Shown here in pieces: positions 45,701 through 57,832 of a stretch of DNA of 64,000 nt. A program made the position numbers and the translations under genes. Position 1 is the stretch's first letter. Every line of letters starts with the position of its first letter. The notes beneath the pieces were generated by a model that searched no databases, was not told the origin of the DNA, and worked only from the letters and a program-made list of their open reading frames with translations. The DNA comes from Amblyomma americanum. Its lineage: Eukaryota; Arthropoda; Arachnida; Ixodida; Ixodidae. The DNA lies in the NCBI RefSeq assembly GCF_052857255.1, contig NC_135498.1, forward strand, positions 90,528,757-90,592,756. The letters are read 5' to 3'.

Positions 45701-48700
45701 ATGTGTGGTCGTCGAAAATTGTGGGGTAATTTCTTTGAGGTTTTCTTTGATTTCAGTGCCGCATTTCTTTGACCAAAGCGAAGGCGAAGAGGCCATAAAC
45801 GAGGGGTTAAGGTTCGTTTCTGACCTTTCACAATCTTTTCGATTGGCATTACTCACCCCGTCATAACTTCGTAACGAATAAAATCGAATGATCCTATTTG
45901 TCGCAAACGATTCCTGAGACATTGAGGAGTTTAACAAATCTCTCGATTTTTTTTCTACACGTACAGTAATATATGTTAGCTATTTTTTTAAGAAACGTTG
46001 TCATGCAACTATATGCAGCATAACTTCTGACCATCTAAAAAAAGAATAGCATCATCATATATGCAAAACAGGGCCTTGTGAACGTGCTGGAATAAAAAAA
46101 TTTGCGCCCGCTCTACACAATTATTTAACGCCTTGGGGTCACTTGACGAGGGTGTTAATTATAATTGCCCAACTGCACGAGGTATAGCTGAAAATAAAAC
46201 GCATTACTGAACCTAGCGTAGCAATTTCATATTTGCACGAAATCTAGTTACATATCATACGAAAACACTTCTCTTTGCCGCGTACGTCCTGTCTCAATCT
46301 CGCTACGTGTCTCTGTTAGTAGCCCGGCTGCAGCTGCTTCTTTCGAAACAGGCTGCGTGATCATGTACTACCTCGTGAAACAGCTTGTGACACATGCATG
46401 TCGCAATGAAAAAGCGTGTGGCTTTTAGCACACTTGAAGTATTCTATTCTAAGCACGCCAACGTGACCGCGCAAGAATGACACAACTTACCAGACTTCTT
46501 TCTACTGGAATCAAATAATTACGTCGGTTCCCCCCCCCCCCCATATTAAGAAACACTTTCAAGTAAATATTAACTGCCGTAAAACGCGCCATTAAAACAT
46601 GTTGTGCTCTTAACAAAGAACGCATTGGTGGCGAGTGAACCTGCTGGCGCCCGTGCACACCGGCTCAAGGTGATAAATACGTGTGCAGATACATATGCAC
46701 TTTTTTTTTACTTGCGCAGTTATCAGCCTACTATACTGATGTCCAGCTAGGTGAATGAATACAGCAACTCTCATGTTATTTAAGTACACTCAGTGCCAGT
46801 GCCGATCAACTCCCAGACTTCGCGCTTTACTACCGTGGCCCATTCCCTCTTAGCCAGTTTTCTAATGCGGTATTTATCTGCGAGAAACATATCGAGGCTA
46901 ATTTAAATTTTCTTTTATGCTACTTTGCGGATCCAACAGCAAACGCAGCTGGTCAGTATGCATGCTGCTTCTGCAGTGCGCAGGCATGATGCAGCCGCCG
47001 GTATCTGCGGCAGCTGCGGTGTATAGGCACGGGCAAGCGGAAGCTGTTTTGTCTACCAAGCGAAAGTCGCTGCTGACATCAGCGCCACCGCATCTTCGTG
47101 ACATCGCGGGGTGAAGGAGGTCTATACAGCTGCGACACCTCTCCCCTTCCACTCCCCCTCCTCACTCGACACGGCTCATGCGCACAGCTGTTGCAGTTCG
47201 GTTTAACCGGCGCGCCGCGCCGCCGGCAACAGCAACTGATGCGCACCACGTGACCAACCGGCTCAAGGCCACGGCGCCGCCCCGCAGCTCAAGGAGTGCC
47301 ACGCTGAAGGCTCGAAGAGTGCCGTAGTGTAGCTCTCGCTACAAAAAATAGTAAAACTTTTTTGGGGAAAGTAACTGACGGAGTACCTGTCTCGTATCTC
47401 GGCGGACACCCGAACCACGCCGTAAGGGAATGCATAAATGATGGAATGAAAGAATAAAGACAGAAAGAGATGCCGTAGTGGAGGTATCCGGAATAATTTC
47501 TGCCACCTGGGGATCACACAGATCACGGGCGCCTTTTGCGTATCGCCTCCATCGAAACGCGGCCACCGCAGTCGGGTTCGATCGAACCCGGGTACTCCGG
47601 ATCAGTGGCCGAGCGCCCCAACCACTGGGTCACCGCGGCGGGTCTAACCTCGTCTCGTCAGATGGGGCGAACGCTGTCCAGGAGCCGTTTTTTATACACT
47701 GACTATTTTCCGTTCTTCATTTCATGTCCATTCGGCACTCTGAAAGTTGTCACTCAGTTATACCCACGCTTTCAAGCGTCTTTTGCAAGCGATGTAGTTA
47801 TGATATCACCAATTGTTTACATATTTCACGCAGCTGCTTTTGCAATGAGGTGCAACTTGAGATTTTTTTTCTAAGTGTACCAGCGGGGTGCTCTGCGCGC
47901 GTTGTGTTGTCTCTTTTTGACTCGCGTTGTTGCCTCTGCCGCCTTCAAAAAAAACCGTTTCTTCTACGAAGAAACTAAGGAACAATAAGTATCTTCTGTA
48001 TCTCTGGCTGGCTGAATAATATGGGATGCTCAATTAGGCAGCTTGTTTTTAATGAACTGCCAGAACGGCATAACGTTTCTTCCGCGGCTCTCGCAGCAAT
48101 GTGACATATTCTACTCACAAACTTACCCTTGTAAGCAAATATACCCTCCACCCATATCAGTTTGTCGTGACGTAGTTTCACATGAGAGTCATTACCAAAG
48201 CCACTGTGAAAACCACAGCCTTTGCTAAAAAAAATTGTGTGGAATATTGCGCTCATCTTTGCACCTTTGCGGCTTCTCTCATAACTTTCTCACCAGTTAC
48301 GGTGTGTGCGATTTTATTCACTCAGACCACGCAGTCCTTATTGTGTAAAGTGAAAAGCGAATGGCGTAGCTGCCAAAGCATGGCGCTTGATACAGATGGG
48401 TGCGAATCAAAATAGACAATCACCATTGCTAAACTCAGAGTATTCTCAACAATTCGACGTACTGTTACCTTAATTCACAATGAAATTTTAAAATTTAAAC
48501 CTTCATCAAAATTTCTTTCTAGAAATAAGAGCGGCAACCTGCATTGCAACGTAGGCAACCGTTTCTTTAAAGAAATTCTAGCGCAAAGATGTTGTGAAAC
48601 GTATACTTGTGAGTTTCGTTTTAAATCGCCTGGCGTATGGTCCAGGCGTTGAAGTTACTTCCGAAGAAAGTGATAAGGTATCAAACTAAACACATCTTTT

Positions 48701-51700
48701 TAACTTGGGAGATTAGTAGTGGTGCACAGCTATGGAATAATGGGCTAGTTAGTAGAAAACTCTTGGCTACGAAGCTCCACCATAAAAGAAAAGACCACGC
48801 GCAGAAAACCCACAGGACAAGCGCTGGAATGTACTAATCTTTGTCACTAACAGTCCTGAGTACATGCCCAGGAGTATGAATGTTTCTATAGAATGAAGTA
48901 CTAACCGCCATATTATCCTTATAGTTGCCCAGGACTGGGATAGGGCATCCTGTATTTCCATAGTCGTATTCTAAAATTTAAAAAAGGTGAATTAGTACGG
49001 CAAAGTACCTTCAAAAACGTCATCAGTCAAGACGTTATGGAGGGTCGCTGGGTTATATTGAGACTATAATGCCAGAATTATCATACATTGAAGTGCCTAT
49101 AAATTCCTCGCCAATATACAACCGTTCATTGCCTTGCAATCAAACAGCTGTTGTTTTATCAGGTTCGTTTATCTAATTCCTTCTGGGCTTGGACACTGTA
49201 TTGTCCGATTTCTTTTCGGGTCATAAGTGTAGCAACGTTGTGGCTGTTATGTAAAAGGAGAGACGTAAACCCTCTCACGAAATTCGAAGTAATCAGAGGT
49301 TTCCTCCATGCGCTGGGTGCTGCGCACCCCTTCCTTAGCAAAATCACTTGCAGCAACAACAGTGCTGGAGAGGCTGATGCTCAAGATTGACACAATATCC
49401 AATGCCTCGTGGTCATTTCACTTGACAGCTTTCGGCGATAATTGCGCTTTTTAATTGTGTTGTCAGCCAAGGATGTAGATTTTGTAGACGAAAAAGATTC
49501 CGGGAGGTCGTCGAATAGCCACCGTACGGTGTCCATTTTGAACTTTGATATCTCACGCTGCTACGTGTCAGCGACCCCTTGAACAAACCGCTCGTCGACA
49601 CGAACAATGTCACTCACGCCGAGGTGTTTTGTTTTTCAGAGAGACTTACATGCGGGCATTCGAACGTAAAATTCCTAGCTTACTTGCGCGGTATGACCTG
49701 GTTCCGCTTTTCGCGCCGTTCACCTCTTTGGCATTAGAATCAGTTGATACAGGTAAGCCTCCATGTTTCCTCACGGTCACTTTAATGTTTGTTTTAATGC
49801 ATTCAGTTGGACTGAATGCTTCCTTCTTAATCTCTGGCTATTCGTTTCTGGCAGTGGTACTAACTCATCGCTTACTAACGAGATCTCAGAAGTTTTACAA
49901 AGACCGTTGTTTGGAGCACTCTTCTCTTTTATTTAAATTAAAGACCTCTCTTCTACAGAGTCTTCTAGCAGCCGTCTTTCTGGAGGCGACATTGTTTTTT
50001 TTTTATACCCAGCAATTCTGGACTTAACGGGAAACCATTTATGAACGCATTTTTTTCATATATTGTAAGATTTCACTATAACAATCAGCATATCTGCAGA
50101 TCACCCGACTTGCAGACTTGAGTTTTCTTTTCTATTAACGTTTTTGCTATCGTCAAAAAAGTTCCGCATTGGTTTTCTATGGGAGTCTTAACTGTGCGAT
50201 GCTACCGATGGAAACACTTACAAAAAAAGATGCTGCTACATATCAGAAGAATAGACCATTGCCGTCAATATTACCATAAAAGCATCTTAGAAATTTACAA
50301 TTTTGAAAATATTTGACCGAAATTGTTGGACATGTGAGAAACAAGTAACGATAGCTACATTCACGCCCTTAAAAAAGTCCAGTCTTACGGTTTTGATTAG
50401 CGCGTACATGATAGGGAGGACGCAATTAAACCTGAAATGTACACTAAGGCGGTTCCTACTATAATTATTGCTCTGAGCAAAAATTGATTTTTTTAATCAT
50501 TCTGGATAAGTTAAGGACTGTCTGGCCGCAATAGACGCATTATTGTTGAGAAAAGTTTTTTTGTTATCCGCCGCTTCATTTAAAATCACGACACCTACAA
50601 TAAGAAGGACGTTTTGACTAGCGTTTTAAAATCACTGGCGGTGTAGCATATCCTTCAGAATCCGCACACAAAAGTCCGTGTCAACGCACGAATTTGACTT
50701 GCGAAATCATTCGGTAATGGTGACAGCAGTGTATCGCTCTTTGTTTAATATAAGCTTGTAAAAAGGCTGTCATCAGTTAGAGTGGTCTCATTGTGATTAA
50801 AATATGGTAATCTGTTGGTGCACGCTGCCTTCATTCTTTACAGAATGTTCACTTAATAAGTGCGACTTATTCAAGCCTCGCGCTTTTTTCAGTTTCCCTT
50901 GTTGTTATCAGAGCGCAACTTCTCTTGATTGTGTCAATTTCTTACTCAAAGAATTGGCCATATTATCCAACATAATGGAGACTGTGAATTTTTATGGCGC
51001 AAGGATATCTGCGACCAAAGAGCGCCATGGCACAAGGCATTTTCATCTACAAAAGGTGGGGTCAAAGACCCAATTTCCATGCACTTCTTCCTGAACAAGC
51101 CGAGCACCAGGCCAGGGGAAGCTTGTAGCTGTTGTATCACCGGTGAATACCCGGCGGCACTGGGGTACGAACCCCGCTCCTCCCGCATGCGATGCGGATG
51201 CTCAACGACTGGGCCATCACTGCGATGCGTATTCTCCAACATATTAAAGCTTCTCGGGTGTCTTCTTCAGTAAGATTGCGATTTTCTGCTGATAAACCTG
51301 TTTATTTCTCTCTCCTCTCCATCACTGAGAGATGCGCTGTATTTGATACCTTTACTACTACACTTTATATACAGGGCAACACTACCAATTATACGACTTA
51401 GTTCCTGGACAGCCCAGAAGAAAATTACACTCTGCACAGTGAGCGGTACACTTACCGCCATCAGTTTGAGTCTCTTCAGCTGATCCTGCATGAAAAAAAA
51501 AAAAACGCATGGCACGTTTCAGGCGCATAGCTTGGCAACCAGCTTTTTGTTATATTTCACATCTTTTCAAAGGAGAAGCAACTATGTTCTAGAGCAATAA
51601 GTGCATCGAAAATGATATTTTAGCCATTGCTTTAGCGTCAACAACAACGCTCACATTGAAGAAGGCATTCACACCCGGACGGACGCTGCACTCGGAACAG

Positions 51701-54700
51701 TTAAATGCTAGAAGGCATGCCTTAAAGAAAAAACCTGCTTTCCACATGCGCTGACATACTAACAAAAATAATAACAAACTCAAAGAAACACCTCCCAAAG
51801 GCAATACGAGGTCCGCTGCACATCATGGCACGTGTTATGTCGGAGAAAAGGTCCTATCCTGACCTTTGCATATACCGCCGTTTTGCTTATGCAGTCCGCG
51901 CCGTTTTCCTACTGCGAAAAGCTTCCCGCAGTTCCCAGGATAGCACTCGAGGTTCATTTACCATTTTTAACGGTATTCTGTTTTTACTGGCAAGTGGGCC
52001 CACACAAAAGAATGGATCCTAGGTTTTCAACGAAAGCTGTGGTTTTCTCTACACGTGAGCAACGTCACTATTACGATTTCGCAAAAATGCAAGTCAGGGG
52101 CCAGGTATAACAAAATGAAAAATTTTGTCGAGCCCCATTAAGTTTTCACTATTTATAGAGGCAACTTGTTCTATCTGAGGCGTCGGGAAAACTTTGTTAG
52201 CAGTTTGAATTGCGCTTCGAAAAAAATCACAACCACTCTTCAATGTTCGGCATTACAAAAAAAGGAACGAATGAGGATCATTACTGGACAAGATAGAGTT
52301 AGAATTGACGCTGAAACGCATGCGATATATTCTGCCCTCCTTTCTGCTACCGTCAGCGAAAAGTCGTACTTCAAAACGCTTTGTTAGTTAAACACAGAGT
52401 TCAGAGCACTGCAGTAAAGTGGCGCAAGAACGCATGCACTCACAGGATTTGTAATCCGTATACGACAGGATTTCTGTGAAAGCCTAAAGAAATGACCAGT
52501 AATACCTTGCGCTGCTACAAAAAACTGCATACGCAGATTATGAACCCCCTCTTATATTTAGCGCTAAGTGAAATTCAAGTAATTTCTCACAGTTAATCTT
52601 AGCTAATCAACTATTTGGGAAAAACTACAGAAATACTCTGATTTGCCCTCCATGACGGCAGATACAACCTTTGTCCGTAAAATTCCGAGACCGAGTCCTG
52701 ACACTGAGATCGACTGAGTTCCGAGACTGAGTTGCCAAACTTCACAAAGCATTTTATGTTTACACGCTCTTCGAAGTGGACGTCCATCTCTCCACATTCG
52801 CTCACCGTGGAATCCACAGACGACTAGTGACAACGTATTTTTCTACATGTAGTGCCATAGAGCGGCTGCCACAGCAATTAACATAAATATCTCAGTTTAG
52901 CCCGAAAAGATGGCGCTATACATACGCACGAACATTTGTTTTGGTGATTCTTTTATAGAGAATAAAATAAATCAGTTTCGAATATTTACGGACCAATGTT
53001 GTATCATGAGTTGGTGTTATGTAACTGCAACATAGGCATATAAAAATTTGTTTAAGCATTGACTCATGTTACATGACACACCTTAATATAAAGGCTGTCC
53101 CAACCAATGCTTAAGAAAGACTTGGAACAGCCTATCCATCAATAATGTTGGAACCGCAGTTTTTAGGAACACGCTTTTTGATCTATAGCGATAGAATCTG
53201 TGTCATTGTTGTACTGGTGCTTGCGAAGAATAATAAACAGCTGAGTCATGTTATCTATGTAAATAATTATCCAATGTTACTAAATAACTTATCTCTGATA
53301 GCGAGCAGTTTATCATTAGAGTTAGTTTAGTTTGTGGGGGTCTAACATCCCAAAGCGACTCAGGCTATGAGAGACGCCGTAGTGAAGGGCTACTGAAATT
53401 TCGACCACCTGGGGTTCTTTAAGGTGCACAGACATCGCACAGTACACGGGCCTCTAGAATTTTGCCTCCATCGAAATTCGACTGCCGCGGCCGGGATCAA
53501 AACCACGTCTTTCGGGCCTGCTGCCGAGCGCCGTAACAACTCAGCCACCGCGGCGGCTATCATTAGAGTTAGACACGTGGCTGTTGTAGGCGGTTACTAG
53601 AAGGAGGCCACCAGTAAGGCGCTCGTACTTTTCAAAACGCGCGCGCCTTTGACGCGCGTGAGGCAAAGTTCACCGCTACCACGACCACTCGTGCCGCTAC
53701 AAATGACCCCGTTCCACACCCTCTAGTGGCCCACGGCTCACTTGTAACGTGACCGTCCCTCTTTATTCTGTGTTAGGCCAGAGCCGCTGCGGAGGAGAGA
53801 CCGAGAAGATCATTTGGCAGGTGCGCTATGGGCTGAAGCGTACTTCTTGGCGTAATGAGCGCTCCGAAAACAGATGGAGATATTTTCCTTGGCACAGAGC
53901 GGAGGATATTTGCGCTTCAAAATACTAAACAATTTTGTGGCTGTTATTAACAGCCACGATCTCTAATTGCAATCAGTTGCATAATTGCACTAGTTAGAAA
54001 GCTGTGTGTTACAAATTAGTTCACCGGCTTGCGAGTCAGCTGGAATCAGTTGTTTTTCTGGTCTCCGCCAGAACTGATTTTACTATGCCGCAAAATCCGT
54101 CTGTATGCCCCTATTCTTTAAAATAGCCTATTCTTTAAAATAGCAGCGAGTTTCGTTAAATACACACGCGTTTCTTCTGCTAATGATAGAATGTAACTCC
54201 ACTGTTTTCAATTCAGCTGATCATTTTAGTAAATTTTGTGATTGCGTCTGCGAAGATCTAGATCTCTAATGAATTCTTTCCGCCCCTGCATAGTTCGCAA
54301 CGTGTGTTCGTGATAAAAAGCTACTTCTAGTAATTAAAATTTATTAATTCCAGAAAAAGCTGCGGTAACGTACTCGCACCTTGTAGAGGTTAAACATCTA
54401 AGGCAATAAGTTCAAATCGACACTAATATCTATTGATCTTTCGTCCACTCCTTGGATTCTTTGTAGTCTTATTATATTATCACAACGACAGCTTGAGCCG
54501 CTTTTATTCATTCTGTTGCACAACTTGACAAAATACCGGAGCGTAAATTAATTTCACAAAATAATTGATAATAATTTGCATATCTATACGGGTTCGCTGC
54601 GTGCCACTGTTGCAGAAATGCGTTGGAGTCTATTGTGCTTTCAAATGGTGACCTCTTACCGCACATATACCCTACTCACTGGCAGAAGCTGCCTCGGAAG

Positions 54701-55141
54701 CCTCGTCTATTCTATCAAAGTTATCTTCACCATCTTCCACTTCTTTCTCTTCTTCGTCCCGAGCTTTCCCAAGATTACCTGGATAACATGGATAACCAAT
54801 GCTTCTACCTACACGGCAATGTAAGCTGCATACGCTACGCGGGATCGTGTATACAATCTACACTTAAAAACATACGGATAGTCTTTATCTTTAGGCAGGC
54901 AAGCACGGATTCGCCCTGTTACGGATGTGACAGCTGTAGTCGCGAAAGTCTGGCCTGCGTGTCCTGCAAAGCTTTTCAGCCTCAAAAATAAATTTCGCAG
55001 CTCAGAGGCAGCTAACTAAACAAGTTACACGGAAGACATTGCCAGCGGTCATAATTTATTTGCAGGTTGTACCCTCCTGGACTCACCGTTCAGTGCAAAG
55101 AGCACGAAGAAACTCGCCGTCACGCAGACCAGTGTTTTCAT
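42640..55141 (-). CDS. Evasin-like gene A (class A type), complete, five coding exons
   Basis: Spliced minus-strand gene: coding exons 55087-55141, 51456-51485, 48906-48970, 44327-44395 and 42640-42780, total 360 nt, 119 residues. Signal peptide MKTLVCVTASFFVLFALN, an acidic linker, and eight cysteines with the same 17-3-12-19-4-4-8 spacing as gene B, including CPLGQC. About 65 of 119 residues match gene B with no gap. Sequons are NTS, NIT and NKT, at other positions than in gene B, so glycan placement differs. Conserved framework with changed surface residues fits secreted salivary paralogs that diverge in ligand range. The chemokine-binding role is inferred from the class A evasin cysteine pattern. 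Confidence 0.88.
43217..44140. repeat. 0.92-kb foldback element
   Basis: Long inverted repeat with arms of about 430-450 bp around a centre near 43.675k. Termini read TATACCGGGTATCCCAGCTAA on the left (21 bases, split as TATACCGGGTATCC and CAGCTAA) and the complement of TACAGGGTGTCCCAG on the right. The inner arms (CCAACATATCGGCC, GTCGAGTCAAGGCTGC, CGCGCCACGATCGTGCTGC) are nearly identical. No transposase is encoded. It sits in intron 4 of gene A and is absent from intron 4 of gene B. Confidence 0.85.
44327..44395 (-). CDS. Gene A exon 4 (cysteines 2 to 4)
   Basis: 69 nt, phase 0 at both ends; acceptor CTTCGGCAG|AAA, donor TAC|GTAAGT. Encodes KYVGCSVKCGTG...DNTSCY. The homologous intron upstream continues to about 44.93k, matching 20.93-21.40k of gene B. 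Confidence 0.9.
46529..46542. repeat. C run, about 13 bases
   Basis: Homopolymer C in intron 3 of gene A. Confidence 0.85.
47465..47643 (-). repeat. Ruka-related SINE variant
   Basis: Minus strand begins near ACCCGCCGCGGTGACCCAGTGG (box A; head 22 bases long, key part GGTGACCCAGTGG), then GGGTTCGATCGAACCC (box B) and a body with GATCCCCAGGTGGC and CCACTACGGCATCTC. The body differs from the other Ruka copies, suggesting a subfamily. Confidence 0.75.
48906..48970 (-). CDS. Gene A exon 3 (first cysteine)
   Basis: 65 nt; acceptor TTTTTTAAATTTTAG|AA, donor GCG|GTTAGT. Encodes (E)YDYGNTGCPIPVLGNY. Two tyrosines in an acidic context (EYDYG) are candidate sulfation sites. The acceptor polypyrimidine tract is weaker than in gene B. 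Confidence 0.88.
50990..51235 (-). repeat. Second SINE family, minus orientation
   Basis: Minus strand: a head with box B near GGGGTTCGTACCCC, CCGGTGATACAACAGC, CTGGTGCTCGGC, GCCATGGCGCTCTTTGG and TATCCTTGCGCCATAAAA. Same family as 29935-30135 but diverged. Lies in intron 2 of gene A. Confidence 0.75.
51456..51485 (-). CDS. Gene A exon 2 (30-nt microexon)
   Basis: 30 nt between phase-1 introns; acceptor TTTTCATGCAG|GA, donor GGCG|GTAAGT. Encodes the acidic linker SAEETQTDG after the signal peptide. Confidence 0.85.
53326..53557 (-). repeat. Complete Ruka-type SINE with target duplication
   Basis: Full-length minus-strand copy from GCCGCCGCGGTGGCTGAG (box A) to a tail near GTTAGACCCCCACAAAC. 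It is flanked by the 15-bp direct repeat TATCATTAGAGTTAG at 53311-53325 and 53558-53572, an intact target-site duplication. It lies in intron 1 of gene A. Confidence 0.95.
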
Positions 55142-55157
55142 TGTTCAGTATGGCAGT
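55087..55157 (-). CDS. Gene A exon 1 (signal peptide)
   Basis: Acceptor TTTCTTGCAG|ACTGCC at 55157, ATG at 55141-55139, donor AACG|GTGAGT at 55086. Encodes MKTLVCVTASFFVLFALN. Thirteen of 18 residues match gene B exon 1. Confidence 0.9.
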
Positions 55158-56219
55158 CTGCAAGAAAGCAGTACATTAATGCTATACTTCAAATATCATC
55201 TTTCGAGATGTTTTGATAGACTGCACTTAGTTTTTGTTCACATGTAACTGCGATCATATAAACTTGTTTCACGGTACACGTTCCTTAACACTTTGCAGTA
55301 GTCGTGGCTTTCTTAACGTTAACAAGGTCACTGCATGGACGACGGCGAATCTCACGGCCTTTGAGCTGAAACTCGTCAATTCTATTTATGGAAGGGATAA
55401 GCGAGAGAGATCATTGGCCACATTCTAGAACAAGAAGGTCGTTAAAGAATGGGGGTCTCCAAATATAAGGTTAGCAATAACCGCGACAAAAATCTGGCAG
55501 AGGCAATTAAGACTGCTCACGCGTTGGAATGCGGAAACAATAAAGCCTCTGCGTGCACTGACATCCACCTACGCATACGCGCGCATAAGACACCTGCTGA
55601 GACGCTGTACGGCAAACGGTTGCATCTCAACCTTGATCAAAATATTGATTTTCAGGATATGTAGTGGCGCAGTCACCGTCTCACATCTTGGTGGACACTT
55701 AAACCACGCATTAAGTGAGGAGGTAAAGTGTCTGGGAAGGTATGCAATTGAAGGTGCACGTGTCGTCCGTTCGAATTGCTGTCGCAAGCTAGCCTCAAAC
55801 TTGACTAGCACATGTTAGCTATGTGCACGAAAAATCGTACGACACCACCCGGAACCCTGCACGGCAAACGGTTGCCGCACAAGTTTTGTACGAATGGAGT
55901 TCGGTACCATTTAGGTACCATTGGGATTTTATTGAAGAAGTCATGGAAATTTTTGGTCGATCACTTAGGAAAGTATATTTTCCCGCCAAGCGAAGCGAAC
56001 ACTGGAGGTTTTTTTTGAACTTAAATGCCGCAGTCTTGGAGTCATTGACTACGAGCAGAAGTGGTGCTATGCAAAAATTTATTAAAGTGCACATGATCCA
56101 TCATAGAGTTCAGTGTGCATTACAATAACACAGTATAGTAGCGCCCGAGACCTTGCGCTCGAGGATTCCATCAAAATAATATACCTCAAGATGGGAAATG
56201 TCTCTGTGGGAAAACGGTA

Positions 56220-56966
56220 CTCGATCACTTCAGTACCCTGTGGAGTGCGTCCCACAAGCCATGTGTGACCAAGGGACTGAGAAGATCTCAGGCGACCCTT
56301 TTACATCGAATTCGCACGGCCTCTGCTCACACTCCTGCATGGATGCATAAGACCGGCATAGCATCGTCTCCGCTCTGCTCTTTATGTGGTATGTGCGGGG
56401 ATATCGAACATTATATTATGTACTGCCCAGAGTACAACGCGGGAAAGGCATGTGATGTTAGCTTCCTTCAAGAAGACAGGAACCCGTCACAGCACAGTGC
56501 AGGACATTGTCTACCCGAGTGGAAACCAGACATGCAGAGGGAGGCTGCACGCCTTCTTTTAACATTTCTGCAGAACACGGATCTTGTTTTTAAATGGTGA
56601 CAGCAGGAACGGACTATGGCCTACTGTGATTGAATGTGTGCGTAGATGGTGTCTTCCGGAGTGGACTACTTTATACTGTGAGTGAATGTGTGTATGGTGT
56701 GTGGCACTACAATGGCCTACGTTCTACTGTGACTGAATATGTGCATAGATGGTGACTTCTGGAGTGGACTGTGATGTGAACTGTGTGGATTGATTGTGTG
56801 CATAGATGGTGACTGCGGGAGAGAATGTGTGCTATTATAAGAGACTGTGCGCTTAGAGGGGTAGATGCGGCATTGTTAATATCGAAGGGACGCTGCGGTG
56901 GAGCAATTGCCGGCAGATAAAGCAAGGCTAACCCTACCTGTAGCATTCAACACCTCAACCTCAACC
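56220..56966 (+). mobile_element. I-like LINE 3' end
   Basis: Plus-strand C-terminal frame of about 111 residues (TKGLRRSQATLLHRIRTASA, then a zinc knuckle CSLCGMCGDIEHYIMYC) ends at 56600. It is followed by a 3' UTR made of degenerate TGTGTGCATAGATGGTGAC-type repeats, then GCATTGTTAATATCGAAGG and a (CAACCT)n tail. Severely 5' truncated. Lies in the noncoding first intron of gene A. Confidence 0.8.
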
Positions 56967-57578
56967 TGCGCGAAAACGAGGTCCCCGCAGGCATCTCAAT
57001 TAGCCAATCTACTGGGTGATGGCGTTGCGTTTATTTTTGTTTTTTCAACGTTTCTAGCTTAAATCAGCTCCATGTTCGATGAGTGGTGTGGTCTCTGAGA
57101 TTAAATCACGGTAACCTCTTTCACGGTATCGATACAGGACAATTTTCATTTGTACTCAGTGTTCCTTTAAGGCTTGGTTCAGATCAATAACATTACATGT
57201 CAAGACGTAATCCGTCTCATCGAAAGCACGATGACTATCTCTCATCATCAACGCAAATCGTTGTGATGCAGATTAAGAGAAAGTGAGCAGGACAACGCCA
57301 GATAATCATGTTTTGTGTATTAGTAAATACTGACATCTCGTAAACACCAAAGGCATAAAAATACTGAATGCAGTCATGAAATAAAATTAAAATAATTTCA
57401 GCATTGCGAAGTGAAAGCCGATCTGTTCCGACGCAGAGTGCCAGATTGCTGAACATTTATTTGAGGGGCTGCGATGTTAGCACCCATGTGATGTAAGTTT
57501 AGTGCGGAGTTTCATCAGATTGCAGCGATCTACAAAGCCGTTTTCTGTTCAGGTGCCACATGTGGACCATTTTAAGGC

Positions 57579-57702
57579 GATAACGTTAGACTTCACGTTC
57601 CACGTCAAACCCAGTGTCTGTGACGTCACAACCCTCGTAGCGTGTCATGCTTGGCGTTGACGTCGTAGGTCACATGTGGTTTGTGAAGTCTGACGTCACA
57701 TC
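57579..57702. repeat. Small inverted repeat with TGACGTCA motifs
   Basis: Arms of about 34 bp (left 57579-57611, right 57667-57702) share AGACTTCAC and its complement with several mismatches. Two TGACGTCACA words, at 57621 and 57691, match the CRE/ATF consensus. It may be a small MITE. Confidence 0.5.
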
Positions 57703-57737
57703 AGATGCTCAAAGGGACCTACAAGAAATTGAATATG

Positions 57738-57832
57738 AATAGATTGCACCCTGAAAAACTAGTTAGAGTGCAGTGCGGATCGAACTTCGGTCCGCTCTGC
57801 CTCGAAGCTGAAGCGCTACCTCTAAGCCACAA
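57738..57832 (-). repeat. tRNA-like SINE segment
   Basis: Minus strand: box A GTGGCTTAGAGGTAGCG, box B GTTCGATCCGC. A tRNA-derived SINE or tRNA pseudogene; the anticodon arm is not convincing. Confidence 0.55.

Noticed and set aside
46890..47340. CpG-rich stretch as a promoter
   Set aside because: No TATA or initiator in a sensible position and no exon follows; the end motif GTAGCTCTCGCTACAAAAA recurs near 11.36k, which suggests a repeat.
49545..50027. 160-residue plus-strand open frame with hydrophobic stretches
   Set aside because: Lies in intron 2 of gene A; the sequence is partly shared with intron 2 of gene B but the frame is not conserved there.
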